DNA from: Cylindrobasidium torrendii FP15055 ss-10
Lineage: Eukaryota; Basidiomycota; Agaricomycetes; Agaricales; Physalacriaceae
DNA: 20,468 nt
Reading direction: 5' to 3'
Assembly: GCA_000934385.1 (NCBI GenBank)
Contig: KN880787.1
Coordinates: 1 to 20,468, forward strand
A program made the translations under genes and the position numbers. This document shows positions 8,684 to 18,798 of this stretch, piece by piece. The notes under the pieces were generated by a model. It made no database searches. It had not been told where the DNA came from and saw only the letters and a program-made list of their open reading frames with translations. How positions within the stretch are numbered: the first letter of the stretch is position 1; every line of letters begins with the position of its first letter.

Positions 8684-8695
8684 GACTAAATAGTC
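8684..8695 (-). promoter_or_regulatory. Palindromic TATA element of SDR1
   Basis: On the SDR1 coding strand this reads GACTATTTAGTC, 34 nt upstream of the ATG. SDR2 has GACTATATAGTC 32 nt upstream of its ATG. The shared palindromic frame GACTATWTAGTC around a TATA core supports a core promoter kept in both copies. Confidence 0.55.
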
Positions 8696-9483
8696 GACCA
8701 ATTGTGTCCGGATTCGCTTACTCACTGTCCAAATTTGGTCCAATCAGGCAGCTCATAGAGATATCCGCGCGAACACCAACGCTATCGAAGCAACATCGAA
8801 GTGTGGGACGCTCTGGGGAAGCCAGGGGAAGTTGGCAGGTAGATAAGTTATTCGTGGAGCCGTCGTATTCACATATTTGAAGCGCACCCGGGCTCCCGCG
8901 TTACATGTCACAGTTGCTCTGATCAGAGGGCGGGCGTGCTGACACAAAAATTCGAGGAAAGTTGTTTTGCGAGCTGGCCACTGTCAGCTATCCCAAAGCC
9001 TTGCGGCTTCCCTCAGGAATCGTGCGATGTGCGTATTCATACCCTGGCAATCGGGGCGCAATCCCGCCGTCGGTGAGCGAAGATATTCGGGGGGCCGGGC
9101 TGGCTTTTAAAGAGTCTGACATGATGGCGGGATTTAGGCTGGATTTGGCCAATTAGTAATCACCCTGCCGATTCTCAGTGCCGAATTCTTTGCTCGATCG
9201 ACCGGCATATTCCGACAGACTCTCAAACTGGACGTCCAACTTGGCCAGACTTGGCCGTCCTCTTTCGCCTTGTTGAATGTTAATTCCCATTATTTTATAC
9301 CTTCTCGAGGCATCCGTAGTGCACTTGTTCTAAGACAATCTTCACAAAAAGATGTAGATCACGCCAAGACGGCCAGCTTGCTCCGCATTCTGCAACACTG
9401 AAGTCATCAACAATGTGTTTCAGCGCTGTGGCTCTCTTACCTCCCACCATCAAAATTCCCCGCCGACGTACAAAGTAACGCTA
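8696..9483. other. Divergent intergenic region SDR1 / 7TM-B
   Basis: No gene is supported. It contains a CCAATCA box near 8738, a short tandem of ACTTGGCC (about 9239-9256), and a TATTTTATAC element near 9290, about 190 nt before the 7TM-B start. A CT-rich stretch with CTTACCTCCCACCATC around 9436-9451 resembles the leader of 7TM-A and 7TM-C. Short frames here look non-coding. Confidence 0.5.
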
Positions 9484-10660
9484 ATGACATTCTACCCACT
9501 GGAATCGCGAGACTGGAGAGACGATGTTTGTATTGGCTATCGAAATGCAGGGATTCTGATGACAGTTATCTTTGGTGCGTGATGCATGAAGCTCGAGGCT
9601 TGGTATCCTGAACTCTTCATAGTCATATACACTGCCATATTCTTTCAAGCCATGAAGATTTCAAGAGGCTCAAAAACGCGTAAGCCGCTACTCGCTACAA
9701 TATTACTCGAGCCCTAACTGGGTCGATCTAAAGCGTACAACATATTCTCTGCGCACCGGGCGCACGTTACGCGCGGCGGAGGCTCCACACGGGCTCGAAC
9801 AGCTCTGCTATACGCGGCTGTCTTGATGTATCTGTTCACCTTTGTCGTTCTGGTCTGCACATGGATCAAGTCCAGCCCAAAGTACATCTACATCAGCGCG
9901 CCGGGGACAATTATCCAAATATTCACAAGTTTAACCATCATTATTTCCGACGTTATCCTGGTGAGTATCTTGTCTGCCAAATATATCTGAGCTTACGAGC
10001 ACTGTACCATAGATATGGCGCATCTCGGTAATCATAGGCCACAACATTCCCATAATCGCCCTCCCAGTGCTTGGCGTGCTAGCAGAGCTTGGTTCGAGAC
10101 TCTTTCAACTTTAGGACCGTGCTCACACTTTCTCCAGCACTCCTTTTCGCATGCGCTGGCATCAGTGACTTCCTCGAGCAGGAGGCGGGTGTGCCGGGCG
10201 GCTACATCACCTACATTCTGCCCATCGTCTCCTTCTGCACCACAGTATACTGTACGATTGTCATCGCCGTCCGCCTCATCCGCGAGAAATCTCTCCTTAA
10301 TGGGATGGGTATGCGCACCATGGGCAGCGCACTCGAGATCATCGTGGAGTCGGCACTGCTTTACAGTACGGTCCTCCTCGCACACGTCTTGGTGGCGAGC
10401 TTGACGGATAAGTACAATGGGGATGTGGAATACGTGTATACCCAGGCGCTTGTCATCTGCGCCGCTGTACGTGTCTCGCCTTTTCCCTGTAAATCGTGAC
10501 TCACTCACAGCAGGGTATGTCTCCGACGTTAATTGTAGCGCGGGTCATGAGTGGAAAGTCGTGCTATGGAGCGGTACGGGATAAAGAGCTCAATCTCACT
10601 GCGACTGAAGTGGACCTTGAACATACTGGCAAACAGGATGTGGACTTTGTACAGAAGTGA
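9484..10660 (+). CDS. 7TM-B: basidiomycete seven-helix membrane protein
   Basis: A more distant member of the same uncharacterised membrane family as 7TM-A and 7TM-C. Exons: 9484-9574, 9623-9679, 9734-9960, 10013-10091, 10138-10466, 10514-10660, giving 930 nt or 309 residues, all in phase. Introns are 46-54 nt with donors GTGCGT, GTAAGC, GTGAGT, GTTCGA and GTACGT. The six-exon layout and intron phases equal those of the other two copies, which confirms the model. Visible helices include LLYAAVLMYLFTFVVLVC, ITYILPIVSFCTTVYCTIVI, IIVESALLYSTVLLAHVLVA and LVICAAGMSPTLIVARVM. The signature EI(I/V)VESALLYS before helix 6 and PTLI(V/L)ARVM at the end of helix 7 are shared. The N-terminus is short and lacks the polar Gln-rich segment of 7TM-A/C. 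The tail is acidic. Confidence 0.82.
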
Positions 10661-10918
10661 TACCCTAGCATGTTTGTGTATTTTATAGGGCCGAATAACG
10701 ACCCTGTTTTCGAACTTCGTATTGTTCAACGAGCACATGAGACTACGGCTTCTGTGGCCTGGCCAATCCACACACCGACGGAGTAGCGCCAATCATACGC
10801 GTGTTGACATCAAACCAATGGCTGCAGTTGTCAAGATCCTGGTAAATTCAATACAGAGGTTGTCGGTGTTTCCAATTTTTTTAGCACTTGCAGATCGAAC
10901 GGCATCTCGACAACAAGT

Positions 10919-10943
10919 AATCTTGCCTTTGACCACCATCTGT
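10919..10943 (+). promoter_or_regulatory. Conserved leader element upstream of 7TM-C
   Basis: This is the counterpart of the 25-nt element at 7261-7285 (23 of 25 identical), ending 8 nt before the ATG. The rest of the 291-bp spacer from the 7TM-B stop (10661-10951) shows only scattered similarity to the 7TM-A upstream region. Confidence 0.45.
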
Positions 10944-10951
10944 CGACTGGA

Positions 10952-12209
10952 ATGGACCTTAGCCAGGATGAAATCAACGCACAGAGGCAGCAGGAACTGG
11001 AGGCATTCTACCGCCACCAAGACTTAAAGAATACGATAGCTGCAATTATCACGACTGTCACGTTCAGTGAGCGCGGATGTCCTTCATCGGTCCTGCTGAG
11101 ACTGACTAGGTCAGGCATGTACACAATAATCTTTATTTTGGCGTTGTGGAAGGTAATGAAAAGATCAAAATGGCGGCGTACGTTCACTCTTGTCACTTGT
11201 GTGGTATTTTCGCACTTTGGCTCATACAGTGCGATTGATAGCGACGAACGCCTTCTCGCAGCACCGAGAGTCTGTTGTTCGGGGTGACCGCTCTTGGAGT
11301 CAAGCCATTCTGGTCGTTGCGACCATAGTGATGTACTGCCTCACTGTCGTGAACGTTGCTTTCAGTTGGCAGAGGGAGAATTCGGCTCATGACACCGGGG
11401 TGGAGGCCAGTCCTGGGCCCAGAGAGGCTTGGAATCCAGCAGAGAACATTATTCAAATCACTACAGAGAGCGTTATTTTCTTGGCTGATTGTACCGTGGT
11501 GAGTTGAACACCTAACCTTTGTGTTCGAAGTTGTGCAAATACCTCTAATCCTTTACGCAGCTCTGGCGTCTGTGGCTCATTCTTGGACGAGAAATGCAGC
11601 TAGTTTTGGTCGTCCCTGCGCTTGGGTTGATTGCAGAATTCGGTGCGTACCATTCCATGCACACCCTACGAGTTTTTCTTATATTCTGTTAGTCATGCTT
11701 TGCATGGTGGAACGCTTTGTCCGAAACGAACCTTACTTCCGCGGCGCTGCCATCAACCTCATCGTCTTCCCGCTCATGTCCCTCTTTACAACTGCGTACT
11801 GCACCACCGCCATTATACTTCGAATTGTACGACACTCAAAGCTTCTCGGGATGTCCGCGTTATCCTCGATGAGCAAGGTACTCGAAATCATTGTCGAGTC
11901 AGCTCTGCTGTACAGTGTCACTTTACTGGCTCATTCCATCGTCGCGCTGTTGGATCGTTATAAGTTCTGCACGGAAAACTACATCTATACATATGGGGTC
12001 GTTGCGTGTGCAGCTGTAAGTTTTTATGCGCTGTTTTCTCTCGTTTTATATCGACTGATGAACATCATTAGGGCTTATGCCCAACATTGATTTTAGCTAG
12101 AGTTATGCAAGGGTCTTCGGAAGGCGGAAAAGGCGATGTGGAGAGTGTTGATCTGAACCTGACGACCGCGACCAGAGAGTACAAATATCTCGATATGTAC
12201 GAGTCATAG
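10952..12209 (+). CDS. 7TM-C: basidiomycete seven-helix membrane protein, close paralogue of 7TM-A
   Basis: Exons: 10952-11066, 11115-11177, 11230-11498, 11561-11642, 11693-12015, 12072-12209, again 990 nt and 329 residues. Introns are 48-62 nt. The N-terminus is polar (MDLSQDEINAQRQQELEAFY), followed by seven helices with the same signatures as 7TM-A. Exon 5 is nearly the same protein as in 7TM-A (VERFVRNEPYFRGAAINLIV is identical), whereas the first 40 residues are clearly diverged and the tails differ in length. The loop before helix 3 is five or six residues longer than in 7TM-A (GVEASPGPREAWNPAEN). The stop at 12207 falls five codons earlier than in 7TM-A; a TCA-GAG to TCA-TAG difference explains it. 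The role of the family is unknown; a receptor-like function is only suggested by topology. Confidence 0.85.
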
Positions 12210-12231
12210 ACGCATAGAAAGTCAACAAAGC

Positions 12232-12617
12232 ACTTACGTATCACTTGTTCTAACCAGCGCATGTATACTGTTCCGGGGATTCCGAGAGATTCGTGTCGAC
12301 CCCATTATCATGATAAGGTGCGGTGGGAGAGAGGGGTTTTTGCAATTTCCCCAACTGTATATGGGCGAGGAATTATTGATGTGCATAGTCAGAGATGCCA
12401 GTAGTGCCTTCCGAACTGGTACTTGGAGGTGGCCTTCGCGAGAGCAACCTAAGTCACTCATCAAGGTTGACCTCCTACATTCAAGTTACACCAGCTGCTT
12501 ACAGGTCGTACAGAATATCAGTGGCGACTTCCCCCGGTATTCGTTGCCTTGACAATATGGTATCTGTATGTTCGCACTCGCGCAGAACGATTTGCCCCCG
12601 AGAAGCTCATCCGAGCC
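12232..12617 (+). pseudogene. Possible remnant of another membrane-protein gene
   Basis: Two short plus-strand segments look like pieces of a membrane protein. 12232-12317 reads TYVSLVLTSACILFRGFREI and ends at a GTGCGG donor. 12505-12617 follows a CTTACAG acceptor, reads LPPVFVALTIWYLYVRTRAE and ends at a GTAAGG donor. Between them I find no exon that joins both in phase, and no start or complete end. Position directly behind 7TM-C suggests a decayed neighbour. It could also be chance hydrophobic frames. Confidence 0.25.
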
Positions 12618-13332
12618 GTAAGGAACAGAGTTTACGCTATCGGATCGGCGGGCATTCCGTTGAGCTCTGGTCCCTTTCACTGTTCAAATTCCTTTCTGCT
12701 AAAGGCCCTGACCGCATATGGAACAAAGTAAGACTGATCGGTTCAATTGTTTGATCGAATGTGTGGCCATCTAGATTCTCGACCGGGAAAGGAAGTTGTG
12801 GTATGACTCCGGGGAAAGTCCTTTCACGTGAAACGTGGACATCTAGAAGTGTGTGACGGGAGTCCGCAGCGGCCTACACCTCAGCTACAGTAGGGGTTGC
12901 AATATTGTGTTTACCCAGAGGAAATTAAGAGGAACCTACTTCATGATGAGCTTTATAATAAGCGTACGTCGCATAAGGATTCTCACCCTAATAGCGGTTC
13001 AGCACGCACCGTACGAGGTACCAGTAAAGCCATCATGCAAGGAACGCCCAAAACTACGAGCAGTAAGGCCTTCTCCTGGTTCCTTCTACGCGTGGTGGAA
13101 TCCGCGCCAAGGGCTTATCGATCACGACTCGAAAGACGCGATCGCGCTTGCACGCACTCTCCACTGTCGTTCATGACTGCAGAATGCATGTCGACTATTC
13201 TCCACTAACCCGCCTGTGGTGATGACCAAGAGGCGATCGCCAATCTAATCCAACAACCGTCCGCATCCACTCGAAAACGGCATAAGTATTTGTCGATAAC
13301 ACGCCGCGCGGCAGGAAATCCGCCTGCAACCC
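12618..13332. other. Intergenic region upstream of the aldolase gene
   Basis: No gene is supported; open frames here lack domains and start context. A 12-bp perfect palindrome TTTCACGTGAAA at 12822-12833 contains the CACGTG core bound by basic helix-loop-helix regulators. It lies about 610 bp before the aldolase start. Confidence 0.5.
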
Positions 13333-13372
13333 GCTCGGCCACTAGGGCGGGGACAGCCCCGCCGAGTATAAG
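13333..13372 (+). promoter_or_regulatory. Core promoter of the aldolase gene
   Basis: TATAAG at 13367-13372 lies 73 nt before the ATG and is followed by a strongly CT/CA-rich leader (CCTTCCCCGTCCACC and on). Directly upstream is a GC-rich inverted repeat: GGCGGGG at 13346-13352 pairs with CCCCGCC at 13357-13363, and CTCGGC with GCCGAG overlaps outside it. This is the clearest core promoter in the window. Confidence 0.6.
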
Positions 13373-13444
13373 AGAAGACTGGTTTTGACTTATTTTCTAC
13401 CTTCCCCGTCCACCCTCCCGACCCACACCACCACCCCATATACC

Positions 13445-14595
13445 ATGTCGTACACCGCTGAAGAGTATGCTGCGGCATCAGCCATATGTCGGCGCAATGC
13501 TCTCAAGGACAAGATGGACGCAGGCGGGATTGGATACTCATTTGGACTTCAGACGACGCTCAACCCTGAGATTGCTTTGATGGCGAAGGTGCGAGCCTTC
13601 GATGCAATTTTGAATGATCTTTTTGTTCTAAAAGGCGGCGGGATACGCGCAGATCGCAGGTTACGACGCTCTTCTTCTCAACCTCGAGCACAGTAAGACT
13701 GGACTCGAAACTTTCAACGCTATTGCATGTGCTGCTTTGGCTGAGAAGTACGTCGTTTCCCAAGGGTGTGAGGTGCGAGAAGCTCATGACATGTTACAGT
13801 GTCGCGCCCATTGTCGTGGTACCCAGTCTCCAGTCCGACTGGATCTCCCGTTCTCTCGACGTTGGCGCGCAGGGTATTATTGTTCGTATCCACCCCCACT
13901 CCTCCGACGACGGAAGCTTACCACACATGCATAGGTCCCTCGTGTGGGTACCGCCGCTCAAGCTGCCGAGCTCGTCAAATATGCCAAATATCGCCCACAC
14001 GGCGAACGTCCCCTCGCGGACACGCCCGCACAGCGCTACCAACTGATGGGTATGAATTTCGTCGCGAACATGACCGTCACCAACGAGCGCGTCCTCGCGA
14101 TACCCATGATTGAAACCGTCGAGGGTTTGGAGAACGTCGAGTACGTGCATTTGGCATCGGCGTATGGCTGAAAGCGGAGGCTCATTCATTGTGTAGGGCT
14201 ATTGCGGCAACGCCTGGCGTCGACATGCTATTTGTAGGAACTTTCGACCTTACGGATGACATGGGCATTGCGGGTCAGTACGACGACCCGCGCCTCGCCG
14301 CAGCATACGAGCGCATCTGTAAGGCTGCAGAGGCGCAGTGGACCGAGACGAGGAAGGTTTATGTTGGTTGTGGTGGCATCGAGTGGCGTCCGGATATGAT
14401 GAGGGACTTGAGTTTGAAGTACAAGAGTATCAGGTGCGCTATACCGTTTTCCCCGTCGAATGTCCCAGATAATTTACCGTTGGGTACAGGTATTTCATGG
14501 CGGGAAGGGATAGCACCGTTCTGCTTAACGGCATGAAAGCGCAGGCTGGTGCTATGGCGGAGCTCGATGCGCAAGTTCTGGCCGCGAGGAAATGA
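13445..14595 (+). CDS. HpcH/HpaI-type (class II, metal-dependent) aldolase
   Basis: A member of the HpcH/HpaI aldolase / citrate lyase beta family, which cleaves or forms 2-oxo-4-hydroxy acids to pyruvate and an aldehyde with a divalent metal. Exons: 13445-13588, 13653-13747, 13800-13881, 13935-14140, 14197-14433, 14490-14595, giving 289 residues. The catalytic loop reads LLLNLEHSKTG, with His61 at the place of the active-site His; the preceding Asp of bacterial HpcH is Asn here. Metal ligands are seen as Glu167 in PMIETVEG and Asp193 in LFVGTFDLTDDMG, spaced 26 residues as in HpcH. VPRVGTAAQAAELVKYAKY is the conserved strand-helix after the barrel centre. Introns are 52-64 nt. No targeting peptide is evident, so it is probably cytosolic. 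The exact substrate is unknown; fungal members are often annotated as 2,4-dihydroxyhept-2-ene-1,7-dioate aldolases by similarity only. Confidence 0.88.
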
Positions 14596-16075
14596 GTTTC
14601 AGGAAAGGGAAAATAGCTGTACATAGACCAACTGGCCGGGCAAGACCCTGTCGACGATATCACGCATTTTTACATACATACACGAGCTTCTTGACTTCGC
14701 AGGGCTGTAGAGTTGGGTATTTAAAATAACGAACCATTGACATGTTTCGCGTTCCAGCGCTCAGTGGACTAAGTCCCGTGTCTGCGAAGCTGATGTTGGC
14801 AAGCTTCGTCGTATGCGCTGGGTAAAGGGGATCGTGAGAGATAATAGCTCCCCGGGAAGGTGAATTTTCAACCATCAGCGCACGTCGACCCGCACCCCAG
14901 TGCTGGCGTGCCCTTGCGCCTGATGTTGGGCATGCAGTCCAACAATTTTTGCAAGGAGCTAAGTATCACATTATTCAGGTTCATAAATTCCGGGAGACAT
15001 TATCCTGCGTGGTCCGCAGATAAACGGCACCTACTGGTGGAATACAGGCCGATATCCTCAAGCGGAACGTCGCCCGAACAATGAACATGGTAGAGTGCAT
15101 GCCGAGTCGGAAATCTCATTCCATGCTCCTACTTCGGGAAGGAAGTAGCCGACACGCCCCTTGCCCATTGTGTGTGCTTACAACGCTATTCATTCGATGT
15201 TGGTTTACCCCGGGTCACCAACAAGTGGGTTTTCCGACAAGGGAGCTCGAAGGGTTATAGCGGATGTTGATTAAACGAAGCAGAGGCGGCAAGAGACTCG
15301 CCTGGGCAGCCCCACAGCTCGGTTCACAGTGTCAAACTGCCTTCCTGGCGGAAGCAGGCCCGCGCGACAGTCTTGCTGATTCGAACCTCAAGCCATCGTG
15401 TGTCGAGAATGTCTTCTACCCTCTTGGATCGGCGCTGAGAGCACTGTGGGAACGTGAGCCCATCCTATCTTTTGACTTCAGAATTGAGGATCAGTGGGAT
15501 ACCCATGGCACAGTTCTGTGAACCTACACGATTTGCGTGGGAGGCGTACCCTAGAATAATGAGGTGCGGATAGAGGAAAATTGCACGCTCTGTTGGGCCC
15601 CTGTAGTATTGAGCGTTGTTAGCCGGTAAGGAAGATATTCCCCGGTGGTATATGGCATCTGAAAGTGATGAAGCCTGAAGGGATGGTGCCGCCATTGACG
15701 CTGTATGTAGTCTAATCAGCGCAAGGTTGAGCATACCTTCGCTCCGGGTGGAAAGGATTCCAAGACATGCGATGTTTTTCGGAGTCTCAAAGCTTTGGAG
15801 GTTGACTGATCTACTCGTAGCACAACGACGAATCCAGTGGCCAGCCGTTGGCAAGACGAGTTGAGGATGAGTTTGGCCGGGACTTTCGGATCATTCGATC
15901 GGCGTTTTCCAGTGGCGTGCCGCGCCAGGCCGAATCTGCCACGCCAGGCACAAGCCGTCAGAGTGCAATAAAAGGCGGTATGTATATTGCGATGTCCAGC
16001 TTCCCTCTTTCCCTTCTATTACGAACATCTGCCTTGATCTCGCCGGCGACATCCCCGCCCTATTATCCCGCCATC
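14596..16075. other. Intergenic region, 1.5 kb
   Basis: I find no supportable gene, repeat or RNA. Frames such as the minus-strand one at 15465-15854 lack domains and splice support. A TATA-like AATAAAAGG at 15967-15975 about 105 nt before the secreted-protein ATG, followed by CT-rich sequence (CTTCCCTCTTTCCCTTCT), is its probable promoter. Confidence 0.5.
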
Positions 16076-16843
16076 ATGAAATTCTTTGCTTTCCTCTCTG
16101 TACTCGCCGCCATTGTCACGCCTGCCTTTGCCTGCGAAGGCGATTGTATCACGGATGTCACCGCCGCCTGGGTTGGTAACTATACAAGGATAGTCCAGCT
16201 CGTTCTCGAAACTGCCGTACGTCGCCCGCCTTTGGAGTTGAGCGACACAGCTCGCTAACACTGTAAGCAGAACTACCAGCTTAGCCAACGTATTGGGCAT
16301 GGGCGATATGACTATGGCGGTGTTGGCTTCTACGAGCCGTTCTTGGCCGAGTTCATCAGCGATGCGCCTGCCGTCTTCCAGAAGGATATCTTCCCAGGCT
16401 ACTTCCACGGCAAATGTCAGCGCAAGGGCGTCAACCCGCCAGGGTGCCCGAACCCCGACTGCCCCGTCGTCTGTGGCACGCCAGGATCGATGGTCCACTT
16501 CTACACCAAGCTTACGCAGATCTCGTACAACTCCGCCCTCACTCTGCTGAATAGCTACGCCGACCCCAACTCGAAACCATACAAAGAGGTTCTCAAGCTG
16601 GCCGACGGTCGCCAAGCTCGATCTTCGCTCGTCTCTCGTATAATTCGTTCCACTTTCTCTGCCGTCGACGATACTCGACCTTCCAGCAAGCGATCTCAGA
16701 CTGAGGTGGCTGACGTGACGAAATCTATCCCTGGCCTGCTGGAGACTGCGTGCTATGGCTTCGAGGGCATGGACGAGAAGCACAGGCCGAAGTACTGCTC
16801 CTGGGAGAAGAGAATGAAGGAGTTTATCTTGACCTTCCCGTAA
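16076..16843 (+). CDS. Secreted Cys-rich fungal protein of unknown function
   Basis: Exons 16076-16216 and 16271-16843, giving 237 residues; intron 16217-16270 (GTACGT..AAGCAG). The N-terminus MKFFAFLSVLAAIVTPAFAC is a clear signal peptide with cleavage after AFA, leaving a Cys at or next to the mature start. The mature protein has CEGDCITDVTAAWVGNYT, an N-glycosylation site in NYT, and the Cys-rich centre YFHGKC...GCPNPDCPVVCG followed by TPGSMVHFYTKL. I know this pattern from uncharacterised secreted proteins of wood-decay basidiomycetes; no enzymatic role is established. The end is uncertain: the stop TAA sits inside a perfect donor (CCC-GTAAGTAC). A 139-nt intron to CTGACCTGTACAG (16840-16978) would instead add FPLYYVHRTSL and end at 17063. 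Confidence 0.8.
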
Positions 16844-17170
16844 GTACAACTGCATCTGTACATTCGTCGTTTCTCCCTTACGAATTTCTCCGGGGCCTGG
16901 GTTGGGGCAAGGACATGAACATTTTCTCTGTATCGCTACTCACTCACCCTACTGTATCATTACACCTGACCTGTACAGTCTCTACTATGTGCATCGAACG
17001 TCCCTAACTTCAACACACATTTTCACATCACTCTTCGCCTACTTTGAGCCATTCTTTCCATGACTATTTGCGATTTTGACGAGAACATCGTGTTCGAACC
17101 GACTCCTCCGGGCGCTGAATCCAACGGGCACGAAAGGTGTTTGTAAAAAAAAAATGAGACAACTTTCCAG
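16844..17170. other. 3' region of the secreted-protein gene
   Basis: Contains the possible alternative last exon of the secreted-protein gene (16979-17063) and an A10 run at 17145-17154. Nothing else is supported. Confidence 0.4.
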
Positions 17171-17602
17171 CTAAGTCGCCTGGTGCACGATATGTGCTAG
17201 TGCTCCCGGCGTTATCAAAAACGAGTTTGCTTTCACTGCGCGGCGCGCGTCCAAGGTCACGCGTTCCGCGTCCCGATCGCGAGATGTCGGTATCTTTGCA
17301 ACTTCCATCACCAGCGCTTGTGCTTTATCTGCCATGGCACTCTTCACCTGACATCGCATGGACGGCTCATCAGCGCTTCTGCGCTTAGCATCGATTTTGG
17401 CCTCACCCTTGAATATTGCGTCTTCAAGCAAGCCACCACATACGCGCGGCAGAGGATACGCAGAGCCAGAGAATAGAGAACAGAGGCATACAAGTCTTAA
17501 GCTGAAGTGGTTGAACCTAGGTGCGCTATAGATCAGTGCAGCTGTGGTGATATCTAAGCTACTTTTGCAGATTTTGTGATGGACAATGAGCGCGACGACC
17601 AT
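17171..17602 (-). CDS. Possible hypothetical gene fragment (minus strand)
   Basis: An open minus-strand frame whose second half has coding-like composition: Lys/Ala/Asp/Glu-rich, with ADKAQALVMEVAKIPTSRDR and ending LITPGALAHIVHQAT. An optional 59-nt intron (GTGAGG..TGTCAG, about 17346-17404) would keep the downstream frame. Upstream on the same strand, near 17700-17850, another frame reads VGRHLHSGSNFVAIELDANV and could be an earlier exon, but I cannot join them. No family is recognised, and it may be chance. Confidence 0.22.
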   Translation of the reverse strand: MVVALIVHHKICKSSLDITTAALIYSAPRFNHFSLRLVCLCSLFSGSAYPLPRVCGGLLEDAIFKGEAKIDAKRRSADEPSMRCQVKSAMADKAQALVMEVAKIPTSRDRDAERVTLDARRAVKANSFLITPGALAHIVHQAT

Positions 17603-18754
17603 CGCTGCGGGTTAGGGACGGCCAAGCAGCCTGGATCCCACGCGCCTACCGCACAGAGGATGAAGCATTGGAGAATGGGCGAGCGAGCAAAGGATTGCAG
17701 ACAATGATCCTGGGAATGTAGAGAAGTCCGACCGTCCAATCAGTGCGTCCAATTTACTCTCGCCTTCCTTCTTGCCGACATTCGCATCCAGCTCTATCGC
17801 AACAAAATTACTTCCAGAGTGCAGGTGTCGTCCCACTGTGATGACGGCTCTACTCGACTCAAAGCAAACAACGTCCCCCCGCTCGCGCTCCCGTGCAGAG
17901 TCATGCCGACCAGTGGATCCATGGGCAGTGCTGGAGGTTTCTTTGCGTAACCCCTCCGAAGCAGGCTGCGCTCGTCTACTTGTGCGTGCGAAACCGCTCC
18001 TCCATCCGCCGCGCTGACCGCGTCCTTAAAGTGACCCAGCGGCATCGCTAATACCAGAAATCCTTATTGGAAGTGTTCTCTCTGGATGTAGCCCTTGTTT
18101 GTCCAATATTCAACACCGATGGCTCCATTAGCCCCGCTCCTCGAGATGACTACCTCCACGGTGGCAACAGCTTCGACATCTACGCCCTCTCCTCTACCCA
18201 CTGTTCAGTCTGGACTTGCATAGGACCACTGGACCCACAAGCAGCTCGATACAGCCCGCGCGGACCTCTCCTCGTTCGCCGTGTGCACAGTGGTGCTCGG
18301 CTACTTACTTTACTGGGTCCTGCACTGTATTCGATTGGACTTGCTACAGCCTGTCAACTATCCCGACTCCAGGCTCGACTACCTCGCCTGTAAACGGTTA
18401 TGCGGTCTGTCGATGCCAAGCTCGCGTTCAAGACCTTCATCTCTTTCCCAGCGATGTAGCCACAGTCGACGAGCATGCGCCATTTCCATTCTGCAGGCGC
18501 CGAACTACAGCGTGTGGAGTGTCGCCTGACAAGGTCGTGGCTGCCATGTCTTGCTGCTGGACAGGTGGGAGACATGTACATGTTAGATCAACCAGGACGG
18601 ATGTGCGATCCAGTATTGAACAATGAAGACCTGATGAAGACCCCACATTCAATTCACTGCCTCCGACGGACTTTGTATATATATTGTCGTGGTACCTGCT
18701 GACGAGTCTGCAGACGTACGAGCTCGGCAGAGCGTGTCCGCATGAGTGTCCTTC
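17603..18754. other. Region without a confident gene; Ser/Thr- and Cys-rich frames
   Basis: Between 18118 and 18640 plus-strand frames read Ser/Thr-rich (EMTTSTVATASTSTPSPLPT) and then Cys-rich (SPCAQWCSATYFTGSCTVFD, WTCYSLSTIPTPGSTT), a composition like secreted cell-wall proteins. Stops interrupt each frame, and no complete splice model or signal peptide was found. A CCAATCA box lies near 17737. It may be a decayed secreted-protein gene. Confidence 0.35.
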
Positions 18755-18766
18755 GACTATATAGTC
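18755..18766 (+). promoter_or_regulatory. Palindromic TATA element of SDR2
   Basis: GACTATATAGTC, a perfect 12-bp palindrome, ends 32 nt before the ATG at 18799. Its counterpart in SDR1 sits at the same distance. Because the element lies inside the possible N-terminal extension from the ATG at 18742, it argues for the start at 18799. Confidence 0.6.
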
Positions 18767-18798
18767 TAGTCTTCATTCTCTTGCATCTTCCAACTATC

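Noticed and set aside
15360..15460. Possible minus-strand tRNA (GGTTCGAATC sequence)
   Set aside because: The flanking bases do not form a T-arm stem, and no acceptor or anticodon stems are found.
15465..15854. Minus-strand 129-codon open frame
   Set aside because: No domain, no splice signals and unremarkable composition; treated as chance.
18742..18798. N-terminal extension of SDR2 with hydrophobic start
   Set aside because: The paralogue has no such extension, and the TATA element lies inside it.
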